Part shown: in pieces, positions 1 to 9,800 of the stretch
Layout of the letters: each line of letters begins with the position of its first letter
Numbering within the stretch: the first letter of the stretch is position 1
NCBI GenBank assembly: GCA_021775495.1
Contig: JAJFHT010000257.1
Location: 1-46,810 of the forward strand
Direction: 5' to 3'
From: Hyphomicrobiales bacterium
GTDB lineage: Bacteria; Pseudomonadota; Alphaproteobacteria; Rhizobiales; Rhizobiaceae
Length of the DNA stretch: 46,810 nucleotides
Notes under the pieces: model-generated
The model's input: the letters and a program-made list of their open reading frames with translations, nothing else
The model's database searches: none
Told to the model about the DNA's origin: nothing
Made by a program: the position numbers and the translations under genes

Positions 1-91
1 CGGCGGCACCGTGTCGTTTCTGTGCTCGGCGAGCGCGGATCAGATCACAGGAACATCGATCTCGGTTGATGGCGGCTGGACGGCGCTTTGA
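1..91 (+). CDS. bdhA: SDR family dehydrogenase, C-terminal fragment; probably 3-hydroxybutyrate dehydrogenase
   Basis: Only the last 29 codons lie in the window; the gene begins to the left of it. The visible tail reads FLCSASADQITGTSISVDGG followed by WTAL and a TGA stop. This is the classical short-chain dehydrogenase C-terminus (ITGxxxxVDGGW), and it closely resembles D-3-hydroxybutyrate dehydrogenase, which oxidises 3-hydroxybutyrate to acetoacetate with NAD in PHB breakdown. A patatin-like gene starts 13 bp downstream; I recall this pairing from rhizobia, which supports bdhA. Any other SDR remains possible because the catalytic Ser-Tyr-Lys region is outside the window. Confidence 0.65.
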   Translation, partial: GGTVSFLCSASADQITGTSISVDGGWTAL

Positions 92-104
92 ACAGGCCAG
101 GACA

Positions 105-1208
105 ATGAGCAAATCGAAGCCGATCAATATGGCCCTTCAGGGCGGTGGATCGCATGGCGCCTTTACATGGGGTGTGCTGGACCGGCTGCTGGAAGACGGG
201 CGATTGTCGTTCGAGGCCATCTCCGGAACAAGCGCCGGTGCAATGAATGCGGTGGCGCTGGCCGATGGCTGGATGCAGAACGGCGCCGATGGCGCGCGCG
301 AAAAACTTCACAATCTGTGGCAGGCGGTCGGCAAGATCGGGCGTTTCAGCCCGATCCAGCGGACGCCATGGGATGTGTTGTGGGGCAACTGGTCGCTGCA
401 GCACTCGCCCAGTTACCTGTTCTATGAATCGATTTCGCGAATGGTTTCGCCCTACGCGGCCAATCCGTTTGATTTCAATCCGTTGCGCGATGCGGTCGAG
501 GCCGTGATCGATTTTGACCGGGTACGCCATTGCGATTGTACAAAACTGTTTGTCTCGGCGACCAATGTCGAAAGCGGCGAAGTGAGGGTCTTCAATACGA
601 CGGAAATCAGCGCCGATGTGGTGATGGCGTCGGCCTGCCTGCCGACGATCTTCAAGGCAGTGGAAATCGACGGTGTGCCCTATTGGGATGGCGGTTATGG
701 CGGCAATCCGGCGCTTTTTCCGTTTTTCTACAGCTCAACGGTCGAAGATGTTCTGCTGATTCAGATCAATCCGATCCTGCGCAGGGGCGCGCCAACAGGC
801 GCGCGCGAAATCCAGGCGAGAGTGGACGAAATCACCTTCAATGCCGCCTTGCTGCGCGAGTTTCGGGCAATCGCCTTTGTAAAAAAGCTGATCGCCGCCG
901 GGCGTCTTGATCATGCCGAATACAAGGATATCCGCATGCATCGCATCGATGCGGACGAGGCACTGAAGCATCTGACAGCGACATCCAAGGTCAATGCCGA
1001 AACAGCTTTTCTGGAGTATCTGCGTGATCTCGGACGCGCCGCCGCCGAAGACTGGCTTGGCGATTGTTTTGGTTCGGTCGGCAAACAGGCGACACTCGAT
1101 CTTTCCTACGCGCTGTCACCGCAAAGCGATATCGCCCACAGGAAAGCCCCTGGATTGTCCGTCCAGAGATTTCTTGCCAAGCGTAAATGCCCGGAAATTG
1201 CGGACTAG
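105..1208 (+). CDS. Patatin-like phospholipase family protein
   Basis: A 367-residue soluble serine acyl-hydrolase. The oxyanion-hole glycines (QGGGSHG, residues 12-18) are followed by the nucleophile elbow GTSAGA with Ser43, and the dyad partner is in the DGG motif at Asp195. These are the three hallmarks of the patatin fold, and the length is normal for bacterial patatin-like proteins. The start chosen is the ATG at 105, just before SKSKPINMALQGGG, because the catalytic domain begins at once; an upstream in-frame ATG at 66 would overlap the preceding gene. It probably shares a transcript with the dehydrogenase before it. That link suggests lipid or PHB-granule turnover, but the substrate is unknown and there is no signal peptide. 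Confidence 0.85.
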   Translation: MSKSKPINMALQGGGSHGAFTWGVLDRLLEDGRLSFEAISGTSAGAMNAVALADGWMQNGADGAREKLHNLWQAVGKIGRFSPIQRTPWDVLWGNWSLQHSPSYLFYESISRMVSPYAANPFDFNPLRDAVEAVIDFDRVRHCDCTKLFVSATNVESGEVRVFNTTEISADVVMASACLPTIFKAVEIDGVPYWDGGYGGNPALFPFFYSSTVEDVLLIQINPILRRGAPTGAREIQARVDEITFNAALLREFRAIAFVKKLIAAGRLDHAEYKDIRMHRIDADEALKHLTATSKVNAETAFLEYLRDLGRAAAEDWLGDCFGSVGKQATLDLSYALSPQSDIAHRKAPGLSVQRFLAKRKCPEIAD

Positions 1209-1226
1209 GGTCCTGACCCTAAGGTC

Positions 1227-1492
1227 TAGAGCAGAATTCGATCATATTGAATCGTTTGACCGGTTTTTCCGGTTTGCTGGCGAGGCAGGGTTCATGCTGT
1301 GGTCTATACGACCACAAATGAATCCTAACGACGTCCAGCGAGCCTGAAAAACCGGCCTTCGGTGGGCCAGATCGGCCCCTCGGATGTCGTTGCAAAGCTT
1401 ACCCGATGCCCCGCATCGCGCTGCGCTTTGCGCCTAACCGAGCAACCGATTTGGCTCCATCAAACGCCTCAATATGATCGAACTCTGCTCTA
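1227..1492. mobile_element. MITE-like element 1 (about 266 bp, 33-bp terminal inverted repeats, TA ends)
   Basis: The two ends, 1227-1259 and 1460-1492, are reverse complements at 30 of 33 positions; both read TAGAGCAG inward, so the boundary is a TA dinucleotide as in IS630/Tc1-mariner insertions. The interior has no credible gene but is folded: CCGGTTTTTC at 1260-1269 pairs with GAAAAACCGG at 1346-1355, and GTGGTC/GACCAC at 1299-1304/1310-1315 makes a tight hairpin. The element fills the gap between two convergent genes and its last TA supplies the first two bases of the tetR stop codon. It is inferred to be a non-autonomous element; no transposase is present. Confidence 0.7.
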
Positions 1493-2083
1493 ACTTACTG
1501 CCAGCGCTATCAGCCTGACGAGGCGGCGGGCGGCGGATGCCTGTTGAGCGGCATCCTGAATCCGCGCCTTCATGCCCTCAAGCCCGTCCAGCAAGGTTTC
1601 GGCCAGATCACCGGCCGAAAGGTTCTTGCCATCAAGATCGATTCCGGCACGATCGGCCTCTGCCTCGATGAATGTGGCAAAGAGACTTGTCATCGCCATC
1701 TGCCATTCACCCAACAGATCAGCCGCAAGATCGTTTTTGACATCCAGCAGTTCCGATCCGTGCGGTGCCTGCATGATCTCGGCCATGTGCATGAGCAAAG
1801 CACAGTCGATGGCACGAAACAGCCTCTGTTCGAAATGGCCGTCGCCATTCAGTTCCGCTTCCGCAATCCCAACGGAATCGCGCAGCATCCGTTCGGCCAG
1901 CGCGCGATATATCGCGGTTTTGTTCTTGAAGTGCAGATAAAGCGCCGGCCGGGACAGTTTTGTCGCGCGGGCGATGTCGTCCATCGTCGTACGTGAGAAT
2001 CCATAGGCGAGAAACGCAGTCTTGGCGCTATCGAGAATCGCGTCCCGCCGGGTGTCGCTCAACGTGGTGTCCGAGATGGTCAT
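1490..2083 (-). CDS. TetR/AcrR family transcriptional regulator
   Basis: A 197-residue TetR-type repressor. The N-terminal helix-turn-helix domain spans roughly residues 10-60 ([20 protein letters not shown], then [20 protein letters not shown]); the C-terminal half is the variable ligand-binding domain. The start at 2083 (MTISDTT) is preferred over one 54 bp upstream because the longer form would extend across the shared operator. It is divergent from the Mo-hydroxylase cluster, and a palindrome lies between the two starts (2094-2118), so it very probably represses itself and that cluster. Its TAG stop codon lies on the outer edge of the neighbouring MITE. The ligand is unknown. Confidence 0.88.
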   Translation of the reverse strand: MTISDTTLSDTRRDAILDSAKTAFLAYGFSRTTMDDIARATKLSRPALYLHFKNKTAIYRALAERMLRDSVGIAEAELNGDGHFEQRLFRAIDCALLMHMAEIMQAPHGSELLDVKNDLAADLLGEWQMAMTSLFATFIEAEADRAGIDLDGKNLSAGDLAETLLDGLEGMKARIQDAAQQASAARRLVRLIALAVS

Positions 2084-2093
2084 GAGAACGGTA

Positions 2094-2118
2094 TTGACAA
2101 AATGACGAAATTTGTCAA
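2094..2118. promoter_or_regulatory. Candidate TetR operator / divergent promoter
   Basis: TTGACAAA at 2094-2101 is mirrored by TTTGTCAA at 2111-2118, a 25-bp inverted repeat between the tetR start and the hydroxylase operon. TTGACA on each strand also matches a sigma-70 -35 box, so a repressor bound here would cover both promoters. The symmetry is seen directly; operator function is inferred from position. Confidence 0.6.
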
Positions 2119-2188
2119 GATGTTTGCAATCGCGCACCGCAGATCACCGATCCCGGGCGTTTTTCATTCAGCTCTCGAAGGACAGGCC

Positions 2189-2653
2189 ATGCGACTGACC
2201 GTCAACAATCAACCCATCGAAATCGACGCCGATCCGGACATGCCTCTGTTGTGGGCCCTGCGCGATCTGGCAGGAATCAAAGGCCCGAAATTCGGCTGCG
2301 GCATTGCCGCCTGCGGTGCCTGCACCGTTCTGGTTGACGGCGCGCCGGTCCGTTCCTGCTCGCTGCCTGTTGGCGCTGTCGACGGTGACGTGACGACAAT
2401 TGAGGGCCTACCGGAAGGCAACACGCTGCACGTGGTTCAGCAGGCATGGCTGGAAATGCAGGTGCCGCAATGCGGATACTGTCAGGCCGGGCAGATCATG
2501 AGCGCAGTGGCGCTTCTGGAAGAAGTCGATGAACCGAGCGATGCTGATATTGACGATGCCATGAGCGGCAATCTTTGCCGGTGCGGCACCTATCCGAAAA
2601 TCCGCGCAGCCATCAAGCAGGCTGCCGAACTCAAAACCAAGCTGGGAGCATAG
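2189..2653 (+). CDS. (2Fe-2S)-binding subunit of a xanthine-dehydrogenase-family Mo-hydroxylase (IorA-like)
   Basis: A 154-residue small subunit carrying both iron-sulfur clusters of a two-subunit molybdenum hydroxylase. The plant-type ferredoxin cluster ligands are Cys37, Cys42, Cys45 and Cys57; the helical-bundle cluster ligands are Cys95, Cys98, Cys130 and Cys132 (CGYCQAGQ and CRCG). All eight are present. It passes electrons from the Mo-pterin subunit encoded next (3-bp gap). No FAD subunit gene follows, which fits the isoquinoline 1-oxidoreductase / membrane-linked aldehyde dehydrogenase type that uses a cytochrome acceptor. The ATG at 2189 is preceded by GAAGGA and begins the conserved fold directly. 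Confidence 0.92.
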   Translation: MRLTVNNQPIEIDADPDMPLLWALRDLAGIKGPKFGCGIAACGACTVLVDGAPVRSCSLPVGAVDGDVTTIEGLPEGNTLHVVQQAWLEMQVPQCGYCQAGQIMSAVALLEEVDEPSDADIDDAMSGNLCRCGTYPKIRAAIKQAAELKTKLGA

Positions 2654-2656
2654 ATC

Positions 2657-4933
2657 ATGGCCAGCATCGGAAAAATCGCCCGTAGAACATTCCTGGTCGG
2701 CGCCGCAGCCATCGCCGGCGGTGTGGCGGTGGGATATTATTTCTATCGTCAGCCCTGGCCCAACCCGCTTGAAGGCGAAACGGCCGAGGGTGAAGCGACC
2801 TTCAACCCCTTCGTCAAGATTGCCAGTGACAACACGGTAACGATCATCGTGCCGCGTGCAGAGATGGGGCAGGGCGTAACCACCACACTTGCAGCAATGG
2901 TGGCGGAAGAACTCGATCTGGAACTGGATGCGATCAAGGTTGAGCACGGTCCGGCATCGGGCGCCTATTTCAACAGTGCGATGATGGAAGAGGGTGGGCC
3001 GTTTCCGCAATTCGATCACTCGATGGTGGCCGAGACGATGCGGTCGGTATCATCTGCAATCGGCAGGACGCTTGGGCTGCAGGTTACCGGCGGATCGTCT
3101 TCGACACGCGATGCTTATGAAAAAATGCGCCATGCCGGTTGTGCCGCGCGCATGCTGCTGGTTGAGGCGGCCGCAAAGGAATGGCAGGTTCCGGCCAATT
3201 CACTGACAACAGCGGGCGGCAAGGTCGAACATGCCGGTTCGGGTCGCTCGAAAACCTATGGCGAACTGGCCGTCGCTGCAGCGTCGATTGATCCGCCGTC
3301 TGAAATCACCCTGCGGCCGAAATCGGAATGGAAGCTGCTGGGCAAGCCGCAAAAACGTACCGATCTTCTGGCCAAGGTGACCGGCGCTCCGATTTACGGC
3401 GTCGATATCGATCTGCCGGACATGCTTTATGGAACGGTGCGGATGAGCCCGCGCTTCTGGGCAAAGATCAAAAGCGCCGATACGTCCGCCGCGGAAAAAA
3501 TGCCTGGCGTGGTCAAGATCGTCCGGCTTGAAACCCAGACCGGTGACGGGTTCGGAGTGATCGCAGAGAACACCTGGGCGGCTTTCAACGCAGCCGAGGC
3601 GATCGAGGCGGAATGGGGTGACAGCGATTATCCTGCAGACAGTGCCGGGATATCGAAAAAGCTGCAGGATGCGCTTGCCGGTCCGGATGGCTCGTCGTTG
3701 CGCGATGATGGCGATGTCGATACCGAATTCGCCGATGCTCCCGCCGACAATGTGCTCGATGTTGCCTATGAAGTGCCCTATCTGGCGCATGCCTGTATGG
3801 AGCCAATGAATGCCACGGCACGGTTGAAGGACGGCGTTTTGGACATCTGGGCGCCGAACCAGGCGCCAACGATCATCCAGCAGGTGTGCGGCGGTGTGCT
3901 GGGCCTTGAAGGTGAAAACGTCAATGTGCATACGACCTATCTCGGCGGTGGTTTTGGCCGGCGCGGCGAGGTGGATTTTTCGATTTATGCAGCGCTGATG
4001 GCAAAAGAAACCGGTGGGCGACCGGTCAAGGTCACCTGGAGCCGTGAAGAGGACACGCGCCACGATACTTACCGACCAGCCGCCGCTGGGCATTTTCGCG
4101 CCCGGCTCGGCTCTGACGGCCTTCCCCAGGCGGTCGACATGCGTATCGCGACACCGTCGGTGCTGCAAAGCGTCATGCGGCGTACCTTCCCGTCGCTGTC
4201 GCCGGCCGGACCCGAACGGTTGCTGACGGAGGGGGCATTCGATCAGCCCTATACCATCCCCAATTACAGGGTGACCGGCGTTCCGACCGATCTGTCGATT
4301 CCGGTTGGATTCTGGCGGTCGGTGGGCAATTCGTTCAACGGGTTTTTCCATGAAAGCTTCATGGACGAAATTGCCACCAAGGGCGGGATCGATCCGGTCG
4401 AATTGCGGCGCAAACTGATGGCCGACTATCCGACCGCGCTGAAGGTCGTTGAAACGGTTGCACAAATGTCCTCGTGGAGTGAATCTGCCGGAGCTGGCAG
4501 GGCCAAGGGCATTGCCTTTACCTTGAGTTTTGGCGGCTGGGTCGGCGAGGTCGTCCAGGTGGCACAGACGAATGACGGCATTCGCATTGAAAAAGTCTGG
4601 ATAGCAGCCGATCTCGGCGAGGTGCTCGATCCGGCAATCGTCGAGGCACAGCTGATCTCGGGCGCGGTTTACGGCCTTTCATCGGCGATGAGTCAGGAAA
4701 TCACCTTTGCCGACGGCGCTGTCGAACAGTCGAATTTCCACGACTACGATGCCATGCGCATTCACCAGGCGCCGGAATTCGAGGTGACCCTTCTGGAAAA
4801 TGCGCCGCAGATGGGAGGCGCCGGCGAAATCGGCACTCCGCCATCGGTTCCGGCTCTGGCCAATGCGGTGTATGCCCTGACCGGCAAGCGGATCCGCAAC
4901 ATGCCGCTGTCGAAAGAAGTGAGTTTTGCCTGA
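2657..4933 (+). CDS. Mo-pterin-binding catalytic subunit of an IorB-like oxidoreductase
   Basis: A 758-residue large subunit of the xanthine-dehydrogenase family, expected to bind the molybdopterin cofactor and hydroxylate an N-heterocycle or oxidise an aldehyde. The N-terminus has a twin-arginine-type leader (residues 8-26, ARRTFLVGAAAIAGG), implying Tat export of the folded enzyme with its small subunit. Family motifs include PRAEMGQGV, ACMEPMNATA, TYLGGGFGRRGEVDF and GAGEIGTPPSVPALANAVYA near the C-terminus. It overlaps the following cytochrome gene by 1 bp (TGATG). Length matches single-chain IorB-type subunits. The true substrate cannot be read from the sequence. Confidence 0.92.
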   Translation: MASIGKIARRTFLVGAAAIAGGVAVGYYFYRQPWPNPLEGETAEGEATFNPFVKIASDNTVTIIVPRAEMGQGVTTTLAAMVAEELDLELDAIKVEHGPASGAYFNSAMMEEGGPFPQFDHSMVAETMRSVSSAIGRTLGLQVTGGSSSTRDAYEKMRHAGCAARMLLVEAAAKEWQVPANSLTTAGGKVEHAGSGRSKTYGELAVAAASIDPPSEITLRPKSEWKLLGKPQKRTDLLAKVTGAPIYGVDIDLPDMLYGTVRMSPRFWAKIKSADTSAAEKMPGVVKIVRLETQTGDGFGVIAENTWAAFNAAEAIEAEWGDSDYPADSAGISKKLQDALAGPDGSSLRDDGDVDTEFADAPADNVLDVAYEVPYLAHACMEPMNATARLKDGVLDIWAPNQAPTIIQQVCGGVLGLEGENVNVHTTYLGGGFGRRGEVDFSIYAALMAKETGGRPVKVTWSREEDTRHDTYRPAAAGHFRARLGSDGLPQAVDMRIATPSVLQSVMRRTFPSLSPAGPERLLTEGAFDQPYTIPNYRVTGVPTDLSIPVGFWRSVGNSFNGFFHESFMDEIATKGGIDPVELRRKLMADYPTALKVVETVAQMSSWSESAGAGRAKGIAFTLSFGGWVGEVVQVAQTNDGIRIEKVWIAADLGEVLDPAIVEAQLISGAVYGLSSAMSQEITFADGAVEQSNFHDYDAMRIHQAPEFEVTLLENAPQMGGAGEIGTPPSVPALANAVYALTGKRIRNMPLSKEVSFA

Positions 4934-5505
4934 TGAGCCGGCTCGCAATGATTGTCGTGCTGGCGGCCATATCGGCGCCTGCACTTGTTTCGATCGGCGC
5001 AGCCCGTGCGGATGGGCTGTCCGAATGGGCCACGATCCATAAGGTTTTCTCGCACCCGCGCTGCGCGAATTGTCATGTCGAAGATGAGCGACCGCGCTGG
5101 TCGGGCGACCATTATGGTGGCGCCGGAATGCATGGGTTCAATATCAAGCGTGGCACAGACGGTTCGGGATTTGGCAATCCCGGGCAGCGCTGTGCGGTTT
5201 GCCATTTTGAAGCCAATTCAGGCAAGCCCCACGGACCACCGGGCGCCGAAAACTGGCATCTGGCGCCGGCAGAAATGGCTTGGTTCGGACAGTCTTCCGC
5301 GTTGATTTGCGCTCAGATCAAAGACCCGGAGCGCAATGGTGACCGCACGCTTGAAGAAGTTGCGGACCATGTCCGCAGTGATCCGCTGGTCGCCTGGGGC
5401 TGGAATCCCGGTCCGGGACGGCAACCGGCCCCGGGTTCGGCCGAAGAAACCTATCGGGCACTGCTGCGCTGGATTTCATTTGGAGCGCCTTGTCCGGGCA
5501 CCTGA
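4933..5505 (+). CDS. Periplasmic diheme cytochrome c-like protein
   Basis: A 190-residue protein with a Sec signal peptide (about residues 1-26, ending near ARA) and two CxxCH haem-attachment motifs, CANCH at 44-48 and CAVCH at 87-91. It is translationally coupled to the Mo-hydroxylase large subunit. The family relation beyond haem binding is not clear to me. From position, it is the likely electron acceptor of the IorAB-like enzyme, handing electrons to the respiratory chain; this replaces the FAD subunit of soluble relatives. Confidence 0.85.
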   Translation: MSRLAMIVVLAAISAPALVSIGAARADGLSEWATIHKVFSHPRCANCHVEDERPRWSGDHYGGAGMHGFNIKRGTDGSGFGNPGQRCAVCHFEANSGKPHGPPGAENWHLAPAEMAWFGQSSALICAQIKDPERNGDRTLEEVADHVRSDPLVAWGWNPGPGRQPAPGSAEETYRALLRWISFGAPCPGT

Positions 5506-5678
5506 CAGTGCGGTGTCAGCAGTAGGTGGATCGGGCCTTTAAAGCCTGAAGAGTTTGATGTAGAAGACCGCGGTCGCCCTTTGGCACCCTATTCTTGTTG
5601 AATCGAACCGGCAGCAGACCCACATAGTATGGGTCCGGCAGTAGTCCCTGCGGGTTCAACGATCGTTCTGGAAAGCAG
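5502..5678. other. Intergenic region with two hairpins between the cytochrome and RND genes
   Basis: CTGACA at about 5504-5509 pairs with TGTCAG just downstream, immediately at the cytochrome stop, but no T-run follows. A second hairpin, GACCCA at 5617-5622 with TGGGTC at 5630-5635, lies about 45 bp before the membrane-fusion gene. The 173-bp gap suggests the efflux pair could have its own promoter, with the second hairpin as a possible binding site. No gene is seen here. Confidence 0.35.
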
Positions 5679-6815
5679 ATGTCGAAAATCAAGTTCCACC
5701 GAGTGGCAGCTGTGCTCGTGTTAGTTGTATCCGCTGCATGGGTGCTTACCGGCGACTTTTCGTCCGTCGGCAGCGCTTCGACTGAAGAATCGGACAAGCC
5801 GAAGGCTGTTGCCGAAATCGAAATCGTTCCGCAGACGGTGGCCGTTGTCGCGCCGCCGCGCGCTCAGCATCGCCGTGCGATTCGCCTGTCTGGCCTGACC
5901 GAGGCCGATAAGCGCGCCAGTCTTGCGACCCGTTCCGGCGGTATTATAGGCGCGTTGCCGATCCGACAGGGCGATAGCATCAAGGCCGGCGAACTGATCC
6001 TGTCGCTGGATGCCACCGACAAAAGCGCTACCATCGAAACGGCGCAGAAGCTGCTGGTCCAGCGCCGGGCGGAAACAAAAGCTGCCGAACGGCTGGTCAA
6101 GCGTGGCAATCTGGCGAAATTGCAGGCCGACAATGCACGTTCCGCCCTTGCTGCAGCCGAATCGCAATTGGAAACAGCTGTGATGGAAATGGACCGCATG
6201 GTCCTGCGCGCGCCGTTTGACGGTGTTGTTGACCGGGTGTTTGTCGAAAAAGGCAGTTCGGTTCAGCAGGGTGCGCAGGCAGCGGTGATTTTGAGCCTGG
6301 ATCCGATCATTGCGACCGGTGAGGTCAGCGAACGCGACCTGGGATACATCAAGAATGGCGACAGGGCTGATATCCGGCTGGTCAGCGGCAATGTGGTCAA
6401 CGGCACGATCCGTTACATCAGCCGCGAAGCATCGGCTCAGACCCGCACTTTCCGGGTCGAGGTGGCCGTGCCCAATCCGGCTGGTCTGATTCCTGCCGGC
6501 ATGACTGCCGAAATCACGCTGTGGGCCGAGCCGGTCGATGCGGTCATCCTGCCGCGATCCGTTGTGACGCTGGGCCCGCGCGGCGATCTTGGCATTCGTG
6601 GAATCGATGCCGACAGCAAGGTGGAATTTTACGAGATCGATCTGGTTGACGATACGCCGGGCGGCCTCGTGTTGGCTGGAATTCCGGAGAACAAGCGCAT
6701 CATCGTTGCCGGGCAGGATCTGGTTTCCGATGGCGATACGGTCAATGCCGTCGAAGCGGACGCGGAAACCATCAAACGGCTTGTCGGTGAGGTTACCGGC
6801 GGTGCGGTAAACTGA
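5679..6815 (+). CDS. RND efflux periplasmic adaptor (membrane fusion protein)
   Basis: A 378-residue HlyD/AcrA-type adaptor. An N-terminal hydrophobic segment (about residues 7-24) anchors or exports it. Next come a lipoyl-like half-motif (GGIIGALPIRQGDSIKAGEL), an alanine- and charge-rich alpha-hairpin (about 110-170), the second lipoyl half (VLRAPFDGVVDRVFVEKGSS) and beta-barrel and membrane-proximal domains. It bridges the inner-membrane pump encoded 13 bp downstream and an outer-membrane channel not encoded here (a TolC-like protein elsewhere is presumed). Together with the upstream oxidoreductase it may export the enzyme's substrate or product. Confidence 0.9.
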   Translation: MSKIKFHRVAAVLVLVVSAAWVLTGDFSSVGSASTEESDKPKAVAEIEIVPQTVAVVAPPRAQHRRAIRLSGLTEADKRASLATRSGGIIGALPIRQGDSIKAGELILSLDATDKSATIETAQKLLVQRRAETKAAERLVKRGNLAKLQADNARSALAAAESQLETAVMEMDRMVLRAPFDGVVDRVFVEKGSSVQQGAQAAVILSLDPIIATGEVSERDLGYIKNGDRADIRLVSGNVVNGTIRYISREASAQTRTFRVEVAVPNPAGLIPAGMTAEITLWAEPVDAVILPRSVVTLGPRGDLGIRGIDADSKVEFYEIDLVDDTPGGLVLAGIPENKRIIVAGQDLVSDGDTVNAVEADAETIKRLVGEVTGGAVN

Positions 6816-6828
6816 CGGGATCGATTCG

Positions 6829-9800
6829 ATGAATATTGTCGACCTGGCGATCCGCAATGCGCGGCTGACCATATCGGTACTCTGCTTTCTGCTGCTTGCC
6901 GGTCTGCTGTCCTATCAGTCGATCCCAAAGGAAGCCGAACCGGATATCCAGATTCCGATCATCTATGTCGGACTCGGGTTTCAGGGAATTTCACCGGAGG
7001 ATTCGGAGCGCCTGCTGCTGCGGCCGGTCGAGGCCAAACTGAAAAGCATTACCGGTCTGAAGGAGATGCGGTCGTCGGCCTATCAGGGCGGCGGATTCGT
7101 GCTGGTGGAGTTCCAGCCTGGTGCCGATCTGTCGACGGCTCTGGAGGATGTCCGGGCCAAGGTGTCGGATGCCAAGCGGGACCTGCCGCAAAGTGCTGAC
7201 GAACCGACGATCAATGAAGTCAATCTGTCGGAATTTCCCGTCCTTGTCGTGACCTTGTCCGGAAATGTGCCGGAACGTGCCCTGACGGCGGCGGCTCGCG
7301 AGTTGCGTGACAGGATCGAGGAGGTAACCGGCGTTCTCGAGGCAAAACTGCAGGGCTCTCGTGATGACCTGGTCGAGGTCATCATCGACCCGGTGAAACT
7401 GTCCTCCTACGGTCTGCGCCTCGACGAGTTGATCGGGGTGATCAACGCCAATAACAGCCTCGTTGCCGCGGGGATGATCGAAGGCGATGAGGGAGCGTAT
7501 GCGGTCAAGGTACCTGCGCTGATAGAAACGGTCGAGGACGTCGCCAATCTGCCGATTGTCGTCGGACCCAATGCGGTCGTGCGGGCGCGTGATTTAGCGA
7601 CGATCCGCTCGACTTTCAAGGATGCCGAGACGATCACGCGGCTCGACGGAAAGCCGGCCATAGCGATCGAAGTTTCGAAACGCACCGGCGCCAATCTGGT
7701 CGAGACCGTTGACGCGGTGAAAGCCGTTGCGGACGCTTACGTCAAACGCCTGCCGCCGGGCAGTGTGGTGAGCTATTCGCAGGACAAATCAACCTCGATT
7801 CGGCAATTGCTGGGGGACCTTGAAAACAGCGTGCTGACTGCGGTCATCCTGGTTTTTGTGGTTATTCTGTATGCTCTGTCGGGACGGGCCTCGATACTGA
7901 TAGGCCTGGCAATCCCGGCATCGTTCCTGATTGGCATCCTGGCGTTGTCGCTGGGCGGGCTGACCGTTAACATTGTCGTGCTGTTCAGCCTGATCCTTGC
8001 GGTCGGCATGCTGGTTGACGACGCCATCATTGTCACTGAATTCGCCGAGCGGCGGATGTCCGAAGGTATGGAGAAACGGGCCGCCTATTCACTTGCGGCA
8101 AAGCGCATGGCCGGTCCGGTTACGGCTTCGACCATGACCCGGATCGCGGCATTTTCGCCGCTGCTGTTCTGGCCCGGCATTGTCGGCGAGTTCATGAAGT
8201 ACATGCCAATTACGCTGATCGCGACGCTTTCGGCGTCAATGCTCTACGCGCTGATATTTGCACCGACCCTTGGGGCGATCATCGCCAAAGCGCCGGCCGA
8301 AGAAGCCGAAAAGCGCGAGGGCTATTACATGAAGACGGCGCGGCTGGCCGTCCAGTTTCCCAAGACCGTGCTTATGCTTGCGGTGGCGCTGCTGGTTGCT
8401 GTCCAGTTCAGTTATTCCAAATATGGTTCCGGCGTCGAGTTTTTCCCGGAAGTCGAACCGGAATACGGGCTTCTCTATGTCCATGCCCGCGGCAATCTTT
8501 CGCTGGAAGAAAAGAACATTGCGGTTGATATGGTCGAAAAACGGCTGCTTGGCTGGCCCGGGGTCGAAACCGTCTATACTCGAGTCGGCAAAGCTTCCGG
8601 CGGCGGTGCCGACAATGTAGCTGAAGATGTCGTCGGCGTGATTCAGTACGAATTTGTCGACTGGCGCGAGCGCAAATCGGCGAATGATATTCTGGCTGAT
8701 TTACGTGTCGAAATGACCGGGTTGCCGGGGATCGAAGTCGAGGTCCAGGTGCCGCAGGCCGGTCCGCCGACCGGCAGCGCCATCCAAGTACGGTTATCCG
8801 CAGTCGACCCGGAGGGCCTGGACGATGCGGCCCGTGCTGTCGCAGCGGCGCTGAAAGATATCCCCGATGTCATCGACATCAAAAATGGACTGCCACCGCC
8901 CGGGGTCGACTGGGAACTCAAGGTCAACCGAACCAAGGCGGCGCAATACGGTATCGGTCCGGGAGCGGTTGGCACCGTTGTGCAACTGGTCACAACCGGT
9001 CTCAAATTATCCGAATACCGTCCGGCCGGCGCTGACGATCCGGTGGACATCCGACTGCGGTTGCCGGAGGATCGCAGGACACTTGCGACGCTCGACCAGT
9101 TACGCGTCGAGACCGCTCAAGGATCGGTGCCAATTTCGAATTTCGTCAGCCGCGAGCCAGCGGTCCGCACTGGTATACTCAACCGGATCGACAGCGAACG
9201 GACGATCAACGTTCAGGCCAATATCCGTGAAAACGCGCAGGCTGCCGTGGTTCAGGCCAAGGTCATCGAGGCTGTGTCGAAAATGGATCTGGGTTCGATC
9301 CGCTGGAAACTGGCCGGCGAGGACGAAGAGCGCGAAAAGGCCGGCGCCTTCCTGACCAAGGCATTCGGCGCGGCGATGTTCCTGATCTTCATCGTGCTGC
9401 TTGCTCAGTTCAACAAGTTCACCAGCGTCTGGCTGGTGTTGTCTGCGGTTATCATGTCGACCATCGGGGTGTTCCTCGGGCTGCTGATCATGGGACAGCC
9501 GTTCGGAGTGGTCATGTCGGGCATCGGTGTGATTGCCCTGGCCGGCGTGGTGGTGAACAACAATATTGTGTTGATCGATACCTATGACCGGCTGCGTGAG
9601 GAAGGCTGGGAAAAAATTGATGCCGTGCTGCAGACCTGCCGCGAACGTGCCCGACCGGTGGTGCTGACGGCCGTTACCGCAATCCTCGGTGTGCTGCCGA
9701 TCGCATTTGCTGTCAATCTGGAAATCATGAATCACGAAACCACCTTCGGCGCTCCATCAACGCAGTGGTGGATCTCGCTGTCCAGCGCCATCGTGTTCGG

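Noticed and set aside
3200-4465. A long (421-codon) open frame antisense to the Mo-hydroxylase gene
   Set aside because: His/Arg-rich composition typical of an antisense shadow of a high-GC gene; the sense frame has full family motifs.
5721-6872. A 383-codon frame antisense to the RND adaptor
   Set aside because: Shadow of the adaptor gene; no motif and no ribosome site.
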